A DNA stretch of 64,000 nt from the NCBI GenBank assembly GCA_025093985.1, contig JACAAK010000002.1:3534001-3598000 (forward strand), given 5' to 3'. Of the stretch, positions 33,247-44,812 are shown piece by piece; position 1 is the stretch's first letter, and each line of letters opens with the position of its first letter. This DNA is from Calvatia gigantea (lineage: Eukaryota > Basidiomycota > Agaricomycetes > Agaricales > Lycoperdaceae). The position numbers were made by a program, and so were the translations under genes. Below the pieces are notes generated by a model that saw only the letters and a program-made list of their open reading frames with translations, did not search any database and was not told the DNA's origin.

Positions 33247-35010
33247 AGGGCTGTTGATTGCACTGTGCCTACATAAGACAACTCTTTGGTAGAGAAAAAC
33301 GGATCAAGGGTATTTCCCTGTTTGCAGGGGTCCAGGAGTATTTACCGCGAGCCTTCTGTGATGGGTGCGAGATATGGAGTATACTGTAGCTTTGTATCTA
33401 CCGGCGAATCCGAGACTCAGTGTACCGTAGAAAGAACTATGGAAGTAGCGCGGCTGTGCTGAACAGTAGCCTCTACGTCCCGAATGTGGCGGCCCAGCCC
33501 AATTTGTACTACAAGCAACAAGGGCGCAGTAACCTTGGGTCAAAATTAGTCCGCCTTCACATTGGGAATGGGTTGTAGGAGAGATAACTAACCACGATAT
33601 GGCTTATCCCTAGATGGAGGAAAAATGGTGGAGACCTGAAACTAGTATTATAGGTCGTCGGATGAGCGCGAGGTCGTGGCAAGATAGGGGTGGAACACTG
33701 ACCAACCGGAGGATCTGGTCTATTAGAATATACAAAGAATAAATAGCCCCGGATTCGATTCTGTCGAGCACGTCCTAAGGTTGGTTGTTATGACATATAG
33801 CATCACGTCTGCAATACGTACACGATTGCCACGGCAGAATAGTACTTGCGTGCTAGGGCTGGCCCGAGGATCCTGCGTGCTTTCCGAGCCATCCACCAGA
33901 TGCGACCAGCTAGATACAGTGAGTGCAACTTGAGTCTGGTGTTTGTGTCCCACGATTGCAGTCGGGAGCTCACCAGTGAGAGCAGTTACTAAAATGTTGA
34001 GGGCTAAGGCGAACCACAGATAGTTAGACTTTCGTTCGGTTATCGGCACGCCTGGACGAAATATGCAAAAGGTGACGTAAACTAGAAGATACAAGTACTG
34101 ATGGGAGATTGCTAAGTGGTGCGGACACAGAGGAACTCACTGCTGGCTGCTACTAAGCCGATACTCGGCAGTAGGATTACGCGCACTGAGCGGGACCATG
34201 CGGCGTAGCATCGAGATATCTGGGCTTCAAGTGTGAGATTTTCTTATTCAATGACGAGGCTGAAGTGCTCACGAGCAATACATCCGCAATCACGCTAGTT
34301 CCGTCAGTGATATTGTTCAAGTAATTTGGGAGAGGATTTACTTGGTGTAGGCACAGAGGATCTGTTTCGTCTGTGACAAATGCTCGGGAGGGCGTACGCC
34401 CGAAAGAAGAAGGCCGAAGAGTAGGTACATGCTCACGGAGGTGTTGATGGTTGTAAGGATGAACATCACCACGGTGGAGGCAAGAAGCCGCCATCTTATA
34501 CGCGCTTTGCTCTTATGCACGAGGACGAACACTGCGAGAGCAAAGAGCATGAGGTTAACTCCTAAGTAATACGTTCGTGTCAGCTACCAGAGTGGATTGA
34601 TATCGAGCAGGAGTTACCATATAGGAAGACTTCAAACTGAAAAGAAGACCCTCAGATTGTTGTTGTCTGTACAACTCGCCAAAGGAATTGTTGCTCACCA
34701 TAAATCCGCCAACAAAATCGGGGAAAGTCACCGGACTGTGCGGTGGGACGTGGGCCAGGTCTTTGATGGATTGTGCATGCGCTCCAATGGCAGGAGTTGG
34801 CGACATTCTTGTCGTTATTGCAACTTCAACTCTCTGACCCAGATTCAGAGAGCAGAGAAAAGAGCTTGGAAGAGGCTTCGTTCAAAAAGCAGGTGTGAGA
34901 TCATGTTGTAAGATTCAGGGATTGCGGAGTTGACCAAAAGTAATTTCTTGAATCCCAACGATGGGTAAATTCTGGCTTGTCCTCTGTCGATGATGACGTG
35001 ATGCCGGCAA
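33247..35010. repeat. Segmental duplication, copy A
   Basis: About 1.75 kb matching 36288-38075 in direct orientation. The match runs from GGGCTGTTGATTGCACTGTG through the membrane-protein gene to the 5' flank. Many substitutions and small indels separate the copies, so the duplication is not very recent. Confidence 0.8.
33390..34806 (-). CDS. Multi-pass membrane protein, copy A
   Basis: Multi-exon gene starting at ATG 34806 (exon MSPTPAIGAHAQS..., spliced to LTRTYYLGVNLMLFALAVF). Further exons carry ILTTINTSVSMYLLFGLLL, GTSVIADVLL, RCYAAWSRSVRVILLPSIGL, YLWFALALNILVTALT, AGRIWWMARKARRILGPALA and ESGAIYSLYILID. Succession of six to seven hydrophobic segments with short loops and R-C-Y-x-x-W fits a large basidiomycete family of unassigned seven-TM-like proteins. 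Function and ligand are unknown. The 3' end is approximate. The gene is one of two in the direct duplication. Confidence 0.65.
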
Positions 35011-35646
35011 GGACAATATACAGTCAACTCTGTCTTAACCCATAGCACTTTGTTGGATTATTCTATTTGGCAATCTAGTTCCGCACAAGTCTATTTGGGA
35101 ACTCGGTTCTCGCAACCCTGATGCGTGACGCCAAGCGTGATGCCAAGGCTGATTGGTGGGTGTTGCAAAGAGGGGAGTTGCACTTGTTTCCTATCAGATA
35201 ACCACAGTATAATACATCAAAAAAAATAGGATATATTCAGGAGGTTGAAGGATATAGACATAGGAATCTAGTGATGTAGAATATTATGGAGTGACAAAGT
35301 CTCAGTGGCCTCCTTCACTACCCAGGCTAAGTCACCATCAGTTTGGGCGCTTAACCATATAGGGCAAAAATATCGTCTAAATACAGCTAAGCACCTCAGC
35401 TGATAATTTGGTCTCCTTCTGTGGCAGTATTGTGACGATTGAGGGTAGCTCCTGTCACACTTGGTCTGCGGAGTCATTCCCACACATGTTCGACCCATAT
35501 TGGGCCAAGTACCTAAAAACAAGTGCGAAACAGGGTTGCCAAATAGAATAATCCCTCTTTGTTCTCTCTCAGGGCTATGGGGTATGACAGATTATGTGTT
35601 GTGAAAACATTCCATAATCCCGAAAAATAAAATAAAAATTAATATT
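34807..35646. other. 5' flank of membrane protein A
   Basis: Intergenic DNA; about 35011-35646 lies outside the duplicated block and shows only short frames. Confidence 0.45.
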
Positions 35647-35970
35647 TTATTGAGTAATATACCAATAAAATGATGAACTGCACAACCTACAAGGCTGTTT
35701 GTTTCGGAGTAAAATAATCTTCCCATGGGGTCCTTTTTCAACGTAGTCGCCCGCTCCAAGTGAACCGCTCGGTTGAAAGAAGCTGGGGGACGCTTCATCC
35801 CACAGGAAAATGATTAACTGATCATTATGAGGTATTACTGAGTTGTCATTGACATTGTCGTTGCGGTCGCTGTCGTCACCACCACCGGTGATCCCATCAA
35901 TCCCTTCCGCAGCACATGCTTCCATAACAGCCTTGAAATTGCCTCCTCTGTCATTTCTTTCATTGGGCAT
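35647..35970 (-). CDS. Small hypothetical ORF
   Basis: Frame of 107 codons between the duplicated membrane-protein genes, with a Gly/Asp-rich middle (GGGDDSDRNDNVNDN). No signal, membrane segment or family recognised. It could be a fragment or chance; support is weak. Confidence 0.25.
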   Translation of the reverse strand: MPNERNDRGGNFKAVMEACAAEGIDGITGGGDDSDRNDNVNDNSVIPHNDQLIIFLWDEASPSFFQPSGSLGAGDYVEKGPHGKIILLRNKQPCRLCSSSFYWYITQ

Positions 35971-36287
35971 TGCTCATCGGGAGGATTGAGGAGTGAATCG
36001 TCACACAATTCACCTTCTGGTTATTGAGTTTTGCTACATAATAAGGTTACACAGGGACTACTCGGGCCGAGGAATTACCAGATATGGCCATGGGCGCTAT
36101 GGGTTTTTGCTTCCAGAAACCTATGGGTTAAGGGTTTTCACAGAGTTATGGGTTATGGGTCGAAAATGCCTGCGAACCGACTTCGTTCCCAGAAATTTCT
36201 ATGGGCTACGACAGAGTATGGGTTGTTACAACTATAGACTTTTTGAGCTCCGCCTATTCTTCATAGCATACTTGCATCCAAAGGGTT
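35971..36287. repeat. GGGTTATGGG-like degenerate repeats
   Basis: Between 36090 and 36235 the motif CTATGGGTT or TATGGGTTA recurs several times with variable spacing. It is not telomeric (no TTAGGG tandem array) and holds no clear gene. Confidence 0.5.
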
Positions 36288-38075
36288 GTTGATTGCACTG
36301 TGCCTACATAAGACAACTCGTTGGTAGAGAAAAACGGATCAAGGGTATTTCCCTGTTTGCAGGGGTCCAAGGGTATTCACTGCGAGCCTTCTGTGATGAG
36401 TGCGGGATATGGGGTATACTGTAGCTTTGCACTTCTACTGGCGAATCCGAGACTCAATGTATCGTAGAAAGAACTATTGAAGTTCCATAGCTGCGCTGAA
36501 TAGTAGCTTCTACATCCAGAATATGGCGGCCCAGTCCAATTTGTACCACGAGCAACAATGGAGCAGTAACCTTGGGTCAAAATCAGTCCGCGTTCGTGGC
36601 GGGGGAATTGAGTTGCAAAAGAGATAACTAACCACAACATGACATATCCCTAGGTGGAGGAAAAATGGTGGAGACTTGAACTAATATTATAGGTCATCAG
36701 ATGAGCGTGAGGTTGTGGTAAGATGAGAGCGGAACACTCACTAATTGGGAGATCTGGTCTATTAGAATATACAAAGAATAAATAGCTCCGGATTCGATTC
36801 TGTCAAGCACCTTCAACTCGGATGCTATAGCACATAGCATGTCCATGATACCCACACGATTGCCACGGCAGAATAATACCTGCGTGTTAGGGCAGGTCCG
36901 AGGATTCTGTTTGCTCTACGAATCGTCCACCAGATGCGACCAGCTAGATATCGTGAGTGCAACTTAAATCTGAATGCCTTGTATCGTACGATTGCGGAGG
37001 AGAGCTCACCAGTAAGGGCAGTTACTGAGATGTTGATGGATAAGGCGAACCATAGATAGTTATACTTTCGTTGAGTTATCAGCGCGCCTGGACGAAATAT
37101 GCCAAAGGTCCCGTATACTGGAAGACGAATTAAGTACTGGAGATTGTTAAGTGGTACGGATACAGAGACGCTCACTGCTGCCTGCTACTAAGCCGATACT
37201 CGGCAGCGCGATTACACGGACTGAGCGGTCCCATGCGGCGTAGCATCGAGATATCTAGGCTTCAGGTTTGGGACCTCTTGTTCCATGGATAGGCTGAGGC
37301 TGAAGTGCTCACGAGCAATATATCCGCAATCACGCTAGTTCCGGTCAATGATATCAATGATACTGTTCAGTAATTTAGGAGAAGAATTACTTGGTGTAGA
37401 CACAGAGGACCTGTTTTGTCTGTGCCAACGACTCGGGAGGGCGTACGCCCGAAAGAAGAAGGCCAAAGAACAGGTACATGCTCACGGAGGTGTTGATAGT
37501 TGTGAGGATGAACATCGCCACGGTGGAGGCAAGAAGCCGCCATCTTATATGCGTTTTGCCTTTGCGCACAAGGACGAACACGGCGAGGGCAAAGAGCATG
37601 ATGTTAACCCCTAAGTAATACGTTCGTGTCAGCTATCAGATTGGGATTGGTATCGCGGATTGTGAACAGGAGTTACCATACAGAAAGACCTCGAACTGAA
37701 AAGGGGACCGACCAGATTGTCAGATTGTTGTTGTCTGTGCAATTCAACAAAAGAATTGTTGCTCACCATAAATCCGCCAACCAACTCGGGGAAAGTCACT
37801 GGACTACGTGGTGGGACGCGGGCCCGGTCATGGTCGGATTGTACATGCGTTCCAATGGCAGAAGTTGACATTCTCGTCGTTATTGCACCTTCGGGTCCCA
37901 GACCTAGAGAGTAGTAGGGAGGAAAGCTCGAGAGAGGCTTTGGTCGAAAAGCAGGTGTGAGATCATGTTGTAAGCTTAAGATTCATACTTCAGCTTCAGG
38001 CCTTCAGGGACCGCGAAGTTGACGGAAAGTAATTTCATGAATTCCAAGAATGGGTACCTCTGTTGACGATGACCC
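36288..38075. repeat. Segmental duplication, copy B
   Basis: Direct second copy of 33247-35010, carrying its own membrane-protein gene. It starts GGGTTGTTGATTGCACTGTG. Confidence 0.8.
36420..37871 (-). CDS. Multi-pass membrane protein, copy B
   Basis: Paralogue of the gene at 33390-34806, with the same exon order. ATG at 37871 (MSTSAIGTHVQSDHDRARV), then MLFALAVFVLVRKGKTHIRW, FILTTINTSVSMYLFFGLLL, RCYAAWDRSVRVI and YLWFALSINISVTALT, then AGRIWWTIRRANRILGPAL. Protein identity between the copies is high in the hydrophobic parts. Later exons were not checked base by base, so intactness is uncertain. The family function is not known. Confidence 0.6.
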
Positions 38076-38573
38076 GATGACGGCAAGGACGACAGATTTG
38101 AATGATATTTGAGGGGTTCGGTCGCCTTGTGCGGGGCCCGAAATTTAATTGATGACCTCAAAGCCTGAAGGGGTTTTCAATGTCCGACTTGCCAAAAGCA
38201 GACGCTGGTGGCGTTGTTTTTCTCTTCAGACGCATCTCAGTCAAATTACAATCCTCGCCGCCTCTCATTTCTACGGCTGATTGTGCCAAAAAGGTGCTGA
38301 AAACGATTCTTTATGTGGCCATCTTAGCGCTCAACCTTTCATGGTTAGCGGTCCCAGAAGGTTTCTGTCCTGGGGACCAGAGCCGGTAGTCCGCACACCT
38401 CACCTTGTCTCTTTGCCCTCCCAATACATGCTTTTTCTCATTTTCGATCTTGTGATCTTCTGAGACGCCACGTGAATCTCTTATGTTCGAACTTCGCAAC
38501 TACCAATCGCTATTCTCTCACTTTCTCTCTCCTCCGCCATCTCCGACTTTCTTGGTTATAGTCTACCTGAGCA
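38076..38573. other. Intergenic spacer
   Basis: No gene recognised; short frames only. It contains the promoter of the gene starting at 38574. Confidence 0.5.
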
Positions 38574-40484
38574 ATGGCGGCGGTTCCAGGCCCAGATAAC
38601 GAAAAAGAACGATACACACTCATGGTCCCTCCAAATCCTGAGCTTGCGCCAATCAACCCCAACGCCCAGCAAGAATTACCAACAGTGCGCATACATTGAC
38701 ATCTTTGGAGGGCCCACACCCCAAAAACCTGTTAATTGCAGAATCCCCTACGCATCGCCGAGATGGCGATCGAAATCCAGCTCGAAAAACTTCGCGTCGC
38801 AGAGGCCATCAATGCGCGGGACGCCCTCGTGTACAAGTTATCCGATGCCTATACCTCAATTCGCGAGAAAACCGAACTTATCGAACGCCTGCAAAAAGCC
38901 CTTAACTTAGCCATAAGCAACTGCAACAGCGACTCAAATGGGACTGGGACTCCCTCTTCACCTGGATCTCAGCAGGGAACGGAGACCGCTGATCTCCGAG
39001 CTGAAGTCGCCGAACTCGAGGGGCTGATACAAGATCTTCGTATTTGTTCGAAGGATGTTGCGGGTCCGCCGCCGAAGTACGAGGAGGAAGAAGAGAAGGT
39101 GTATATGCTCTTTCAGCTTGATATATGCGCATCTTGACGCATCGTTTCTAAAACCAGAGCGCGCCTCACGAGGCACATCTCATTATGACCGTTCCCGGGG
39201 GACGGACAGTGTCGGTAGCTACTTCCCCGATTGCAGGAAATGTCCCAGTGTTTTCAACTATCCCCCGCGTGGAAAGGGTGAGCGAAAATGTTTGGGTATT
39301 CCGGCGGAAAGAGCTGGGTTGCCAACATGCGCATATAGTCGGTTCAGACACCGGGCTTGGGGACACCAGAAGAGGTGGTCGCTGCTCGCTGTGCTATACT
39401 GGAATCTATCCCATTACCCAGCAATCCGCCCGATGATACGTTAAAACCAATTATGTTGCCACCCGCTTGCACTCTACACGATTTTTTGAATTTCGTTTCC
39501 GGAGTACATCTTCTATGCCATATCATAGACATCCTGCTGACTTTTTTTGTTAGAATCTCCGCAACGCGTACGCAGCTTCCCGTCCAGGGCTTAGGGCTGA
39601 CGCGAATAGGGCCTCCTAGTCTAGGAAATTATCGCGCATTACAAAGCTTGACGACAAAATGGTGCCCGAACCGCGAGGAGCACGGGTATTTCTACAGTCC
39701 TCTCTTCAAATGCAGTACCAATCCTCGAGTAAATACTGCCCATCGGTGGCAAGCCGTAGACGTTATCGCTCGCATGAAACATCCCACAGGTGCCTTCTAC
39801 TCCCATGGCGGCTCCACACTGATACATTGGCGTAGAATGTTTCTATAATCGTGGAGGGGTTTGGTACTACGCCGGTTCATATCAAGCGTTCCGGTTGGAA
39901 GATCTGACTGTTAAGGAATGGACAGAATTACCTCCAGAAGTATGTCACTCGCATTGACGCATTTTGTTACTGAACTCTTTTAACAGACATCTAACTATCT
40001 CGTCAAGGAAACCATATCCGGACGCAAGAACGTTTCCCCTCAAAATATCTACGAAGTCGGTCAACTTTATTCCGCTGGGGCATTAAAGATCGCCTGTGTC
40101 GGTCTCCAATGTGTCGGTTTTGACCAAGACATTTATAAATCCATCCTCGAGCATGCTGCGACGTATACTCAAGCAAAGTGGAATACAACCGCCTCCCCTG
40201 GGTCGATTTCAGCAGCAATTAATAACGCTAACAAGGCCAGCCCGGGCTCTGGAACTGGCGGTGCTCCTGGAAGCGTCAACAAATCTGGTTCGGGTGCTCT
40301 TGTCAAGTCGACTTCTACTGGTATGTCTACGGCTGTCTCCTCCACACATTTGGGTTCGGCGAACGCGGGATACGGGGCTGTTGCTGCCGGGCTTGGACTT
40401 GGAAATGGCGCGGCTAGGAATGTGACTCTTTTGACTCAGGCAAACAATCTGGCCAAGATATCACATAATGGAATGAGACCTTGA
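38574..40484 (+). CDS. Coiled-coil protein of unknown function
   Basis: Multi-exon gene from ATG 38574 (MAAVPGPDNEKERYTLMVPP). A coiled-coil segment follows intron 1 (AIEIQLEKLRVAEAINARD, REKTELIERLQKALNLA, ADLRAEVAELEGLIQDL). Later exons read HLIMTVPGGRTVSVATSP, GVWYYAGSYQAFRLEDL, LTVKEWTELPPE and YEVGQLYSAGALKIACVGLQ, and the tail is Gly/Ser/Ala-rich. The WYYAGSY..LTVKEW core resembles a basidiomycete-specific domain of unknown function, possibly DUF6697-type; that name is from memory and unverified. Exact borders of the middle exons (39130-39950) were not settled. Confidence 0.6.
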
Positions 40485-41245
40485 TGAACCCTTGCGATTG
40501 CGGATTGTTGGGAGACGCGCGGCTTTCTTTCTTATTGTTCAGTCTGTGATAAGAATCAAATTATTCAAAAGGATTTTGAGTTGGACAACTCGTCGTTATT
40601 CAGTTTTTTCTTTCTCCCTCAGATCGTCACTGCGGCGGTACTTGCCGTTCAATTGAATACAATTACGTGTAGCGTTGAAACGTTGATCAACATCATACAT
40701 TCAACAATTGTCGATCCATCAACAGGAATTACAGAAGACTTACGCACCCGTTCTCCCAACCCCTCCCGTTGTCAAGCTCCCGATCCCCTTTCGTTCCATT
40801 TATTTGACCCGAATCCGTTTTGGAATTGAAGACCCGCCCCAACTAAGGTCTCCCAACGTATTATGAGAGTGCGTAGGGAAGAAAGATGATAACCTAGTAT
40901 ATCTAAAAACTCAGTTGATTTATCGTCGTTCACATATTCAAAGCCGTAAAGGGAACGGAGCATCAAACCTTGGGGGCGTCCGCAGAAACAAACGTGAGGA
41001 CGAACTCGTCTCATTCGACAAGCCCAGTTACCCATTTCTCAAACGAATTGTGCGGAATTGCGTGCTCGAAGTACGTCCAGTTTTCAAAGAAATATGATAC
41101 ACAATGAATCTGGCCAAAAAAGACAAAAAACATAGACGAAGTACAGAAGTCCCACGAAGGAAAAAGCAGCCTAGCTGTCGTGCATTCGCGCATCGTGCAT
41201 CATGCATCATGCGTCATGTACGACGGCTGAGCCATTTGCGCATGG
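40485..41245. other. Convergent intergenic spacer
   Basis: Only short frames. It is the common 3' flank of two convergent genes. A CATCGTGCATCATGCATCAT stutter occurs near 41190-41210. Confidence 0.5.
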
Positions 41246-42616
41246 TCACTCATGCACTACCTCGCTGAGTTTCACCAACCTCCACCCCTCCCATCCCAAT
41301 CTTCCACCAATTCTCTCACCAGCCACAACTTCCCACTTCGATTCCTGACACTCTTCCAAGATGGTGGCACATATAATAGCCGCGGCAACCGGCGCCCACG
41401 ATGCCGCGACGCAACGCAACGAACCATATCCAAAGACAAACCCCAGCGCCCCCTTCATGTGCGGATCCGACGTTTGATGACGCCGCGGGTTGAAGATGTG
41501 GGCATCGTGACCCCAAACTGCCGGAGTTTGCAAGACAGACTCAATGTCCGCCACTTCCCGGGTCGGAGCATCCACTCGAACGTCCTTTCCGGTAATCCAT
41601 GCGCGAAAATAACCAAACAACGTAAATGGGTTACTCGGAACAACGTTTGGTTTCTGGTTACGAAGGCGGGAGATATGTTTCACTGGGGGATGGAGCCGCA
41701 CTACCTCCCCGACGAAATCCTTCACGCTGAATCCTTGACTCCCAGCGGCGCCAAATTTTTGGGCAGTCAACAGTTCAGTCCGTAGGAGTTCGCGAAAAGC
41801 GGCACTATATTCTTCTGCTTCCAGGGTGCGGGCGATAGTTGTGGCACAGACTCGCCACATGGTTTCCCAGGTGGGTACCACAAAATCAATAGGATTATCG
41901 AAACCAGCATCGAGGGGTAAAAGGCGGCGTAGGTGATAATGGAGAGATCGGGAAAGGTAGGGTGGTGGAGGAACATCCTTTTTGGAGAGGGTCCAGAGAT
42001 CGTTGATCAACGAAGTCACCCGCGCAAGGGACACGATGTCCAAGTCCTCTGAGTCCTTTCCGGTATTCAAGAATCCGGCCAAAATCGTTCTCAGAACTAT
42101 GATCTGTATGAAATTGTCGAAGGGGATATCATGAGTTCCTCCCTTTGGTGCGATTAAACTTGGATATTCGGCCAGCGTACAGCGCACAGCGCCTCCGCAA
42201 ATGTCACGGAATCTCGCCCATCCACTTGCTTGGACGTCTTTGAGAAGTCCTCGGGCACACTTGACAAACTCTGTATGTACGTGCGGATCGGGATTGACGA
42301 AGGTGTTGGTTAGTCCCAATGCCCCTGCCAAGCGAACGTTGGCCTCGGCTCGCTCCCTCAGAAGCTCTACGCGGGAGAGACCTGGAGGAGCCAGGCAGGT
42401 TCGGATGGAATCAAGAGTTGAGTGAACGAAGGAAGATGGACGCTGACGTGAACGACGTTTGTCGCATAGCGCAACATATAGAGAAGGTAAGGGTCTCGTA
42501 GATGTTAATATCACAGCAAAAATGATGAAGAATAAAAGCTCTCGTGCACAAGGCATTTTGCTCTGAACTCGAAAGCTTGCCATTTGAATCACCAAACGGC
42601 ACGGTCCTTTTATCAT
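41246..42616 (-). CDS. Divergent cytochrome P450-like protein
   Basis: Single-exon frame of 456 residues. Residues about 26-42 (LLFFIIFAVILTSTRPL) form an N-terminal anchor. The K-helix ExxR motif is present as EVVRLHPPVKHISR, the spacing to FNPRRH (PERF-like) fits, and a heme-loop-like GFVFGYGSLRCVAASWAP follows. In that loop the usual G-x-R-x-C-x-G appears as G-S-L-R-C-V-A, so the Arg is displaced and the final Gly is Ala. No I-helix A/G-G-x-D/E-T motif was found. Whether it still binds heme or oxidises anything is doubtful. An intact single exon argues against simple decay. Confidence 0.65.
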   Translation of the reverse strand: MIKGPCRLVIQMASFRVQSKMPCARELLFFIIFAVILTSTRPLPSLYVALCDKRRSRQRPSSFVHSTLDSIRTCLAPPGLSRVELLRERAEANVRLAGALGLTNTFVNPDPHVHTEFVKCARGLLKDVQASGWARFRDICGGAVRCTLAEYPSLIAPKGGTHDIPFDNFIQIIVLRTILAGFLNTGKDSEDLDIVSLARVTSLINDLWTLSKKDVPPPPYLSRSLHYHLRRLLPLDAGFDNPIDFVVPTWETMWRVCATTIARTLEAEEYSAAFRELLRTELLTAQKFGAAGSQGFSVKDFVGEVVRLHPPVKHISRLRNQKPNVVPSNPFTLFGYFRAWITGKDVRVDAPTREVADIESVLQTPAVWGHDAHIFNPRRHQTSDPHMKGALGFVFGYGSLRCVAASWAPVAAAIICATILEECQESKWEVVAGERIGGRLGWEGWRLVKLSEVVHE

Positions 42617-42924
42617 GAGACGGCCTTCTCGTATGAGTCGTAGGGTTCATCATTTCCGTAGACAACGTGCGGATGTGAGTTTAAGGCCCTTCCAGCCGGC
42701 ATGGATTGAGGCAGTGTTTCGATGCATCTGATGTTCTTTGAGAGCAGCGCAGTCCGCAGGAAATCCAAGGGAATCCCAGATACGAATAGAACCAAGTGAT
42801 TTGTCTAAGCGGGGTCGAGTCATGAGCGGCATCGAATAGCATTTACTCCATTCAGTCGCGATGAATTGCGATATTGCTCAACTTTGAGGTAGGTGTCTAT
42901 TATGACGAAGGCCCCACAGGCAAC

Positions 42925-44812
42925 CAAATTAATGGTAATGAACACACGAGGAGGGGTTAGGAAGCAATCCTAGGGGGAGCAAAGACGTCCTACACGCCAT
43001 CTCCTGTCTGCGCTGTTCTGAAGGTTCTAGAAGGTACTTTGAGTCAAGATCTTTGCCAGGTGAACAGCCACCCTGTCACCAAAAACATAGCCACGGCGCT
43101 CAAAGTCCTAAAATAGAAGTCAGGTGGAATTGCAATGGTCTATTAACGGCATCTTTGTGGGCGTGGTGAGCATTTCGACTTGGGAACGAGGCATCGATCC
43201 AACGCCGCGTATGCCTTTTGCTATCACGAGGTGAGGTTGTTTCATCAAAGACGGATGTGAACGTTCATCACCGTAATCGAATTTCGTTCTATATATGGAT
43301 TCTGGGGCACCGTTTGAGGTGGGTGACGGGTAGCAGTGAGAACCGAAGTTAAGTACGCACACGCAAGGAAGAGATGTGACGTCGAGGGGCTATACTACGG
43401 TTCACGCACGCCCAAGTCCTAGCTTGAACCTGTATTGCCTCGGGTCTACCAGAAAGTGCATTTGAGGGTCAACAACGCTATGATGGCATGGCAGTGGTGC
43501 TCACTGTTAACAGTTAACAGGGTGGGGTGGGTTCGTGTAAGATGGCAAAGGAACGTGAGAATGCTGGACCGTTCAGGAATGAAGTTCAACACCGCCGAAC
43601 GAGATCGGCCGAAAGCTGTGCATTGGTTATCTATTTGATAAGCGATGAAGAAATGCAGAGTTGAATATTGAATATTTCATCCGTCGTCACCAGCCTTATG
43701 TAACTTATCATTTTCAAAAGTGTATTCTTCAATAATACAGGATATTCTACACTTTCCGAAGTCGGTATGATTCATGACCTAGGCCATATTGACTCGTCGA
43801 CACAGTGTATTTGAATACTTCATATTATACTACTCGATCCTTGTGCGACTTAGCCTTGGTTTCCCTGGCCCTACTCCCCTCTGCTTCGTTCTCGAACTAA
43901 ACTCACGTTCCCCTCCACGACGACCAGATCGAATGATGATTTTGTCTCAGCCCACTTCATTCTCGCAAGGAACAAGATCCCCGTTATGAATTCATTAACT
44001 TTCCACATGCGAAAGCCCCGAGGTGGAACGAGCCTGTGGTGATAATGGGTTGCTGGACCAAGTTTTTTTGAAAGCTTCTGAGAGATTGTGCCCCAGCTTT
44101 GTATGGTGGGAAAGTATAACCCTAAAGAAGTCGACGAACGTGCTCTAAGCAAATAGGGGACCAGACAATTGAAACTAGTTCGTGCCGGAATTAAGGTCTT
44201 GTTAAAGCAGCGCTGGCTGGCTGAACAGGTGGCCTTTACGAAAAAAGCCAGCCCAAGGAAATCAGATTCTGTCAAGACCTCGAGTCTCCCGTCGCTGAAG
44301 CTAATTAGACCAGGATTAGGCGGTCTTTCACTTGATAACCTTGTCACTGCGGGACGATTTAGAATTCATCATCTAGAGCTAAAGTCCGGGTCCTGAAGGT
44401 AACCCCAGCTGTCTATACTTAACCTCAACGCCAATCCACTTTACCAGTGTCGGGAATTCAGATCATTACCCCGAAATCAGTCGCGCAAATAGTAAGGACA
44501 AATTACCGGACCTGCTACGAACGCATTGTGGGGGAATAACGGACTGACAGACCAAACATAGGCAGGCTGATTAGCCGCGAAACGGAAACATAGGAGCCGG
44601 GATGCACCAAAATCAAGAAGGAAAATCCCGGCTCACTACCCGCGGTGAATGAAGACCTACTGACTGTATCAGCGTGTAGGAGGGTCCTAGGCCTGTAAGT
44701 CAGATGCATCAAGAAAGTCATGGGGGACTAATGCACAAATACCCTTCGACGGCTGATGCCCCCCAGTGAGAGACGCGTGGGGTCTAGCCGAATAATCCGA
44801 ACCCCTAACCCC
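42925..44812. repeat. Inhibitor repeat, unit 1 (gene deleted)
   Basis: Starts GAGGAGGGGTTAGGAAGC and matches unit 2 from 44813 onward. The stretch that would hold the I66 gene is missing: at about 44530 the upstream flank (CTGCTACGAACGCATTGTGG) joins the downstream flank directly (GGAATAACGGACTGACAGAC). A 158-codon antisense frame at 43871-44347 is not conserved in unit 2. Confidence 0.75.

Noticed and set aside
36090..36235. Interstitial telomere repeat
   Set aside because: The motif is TATGGGTT-like and irregular; no TTAGGG tandem array is present.
43871..44347. 158-codon antisense frame in repeat unit 1
   Set aside because: The homologous region of unit 2 is frameshifted, and the translation has no domain features; it is probably a chance frame in repeat DNA.
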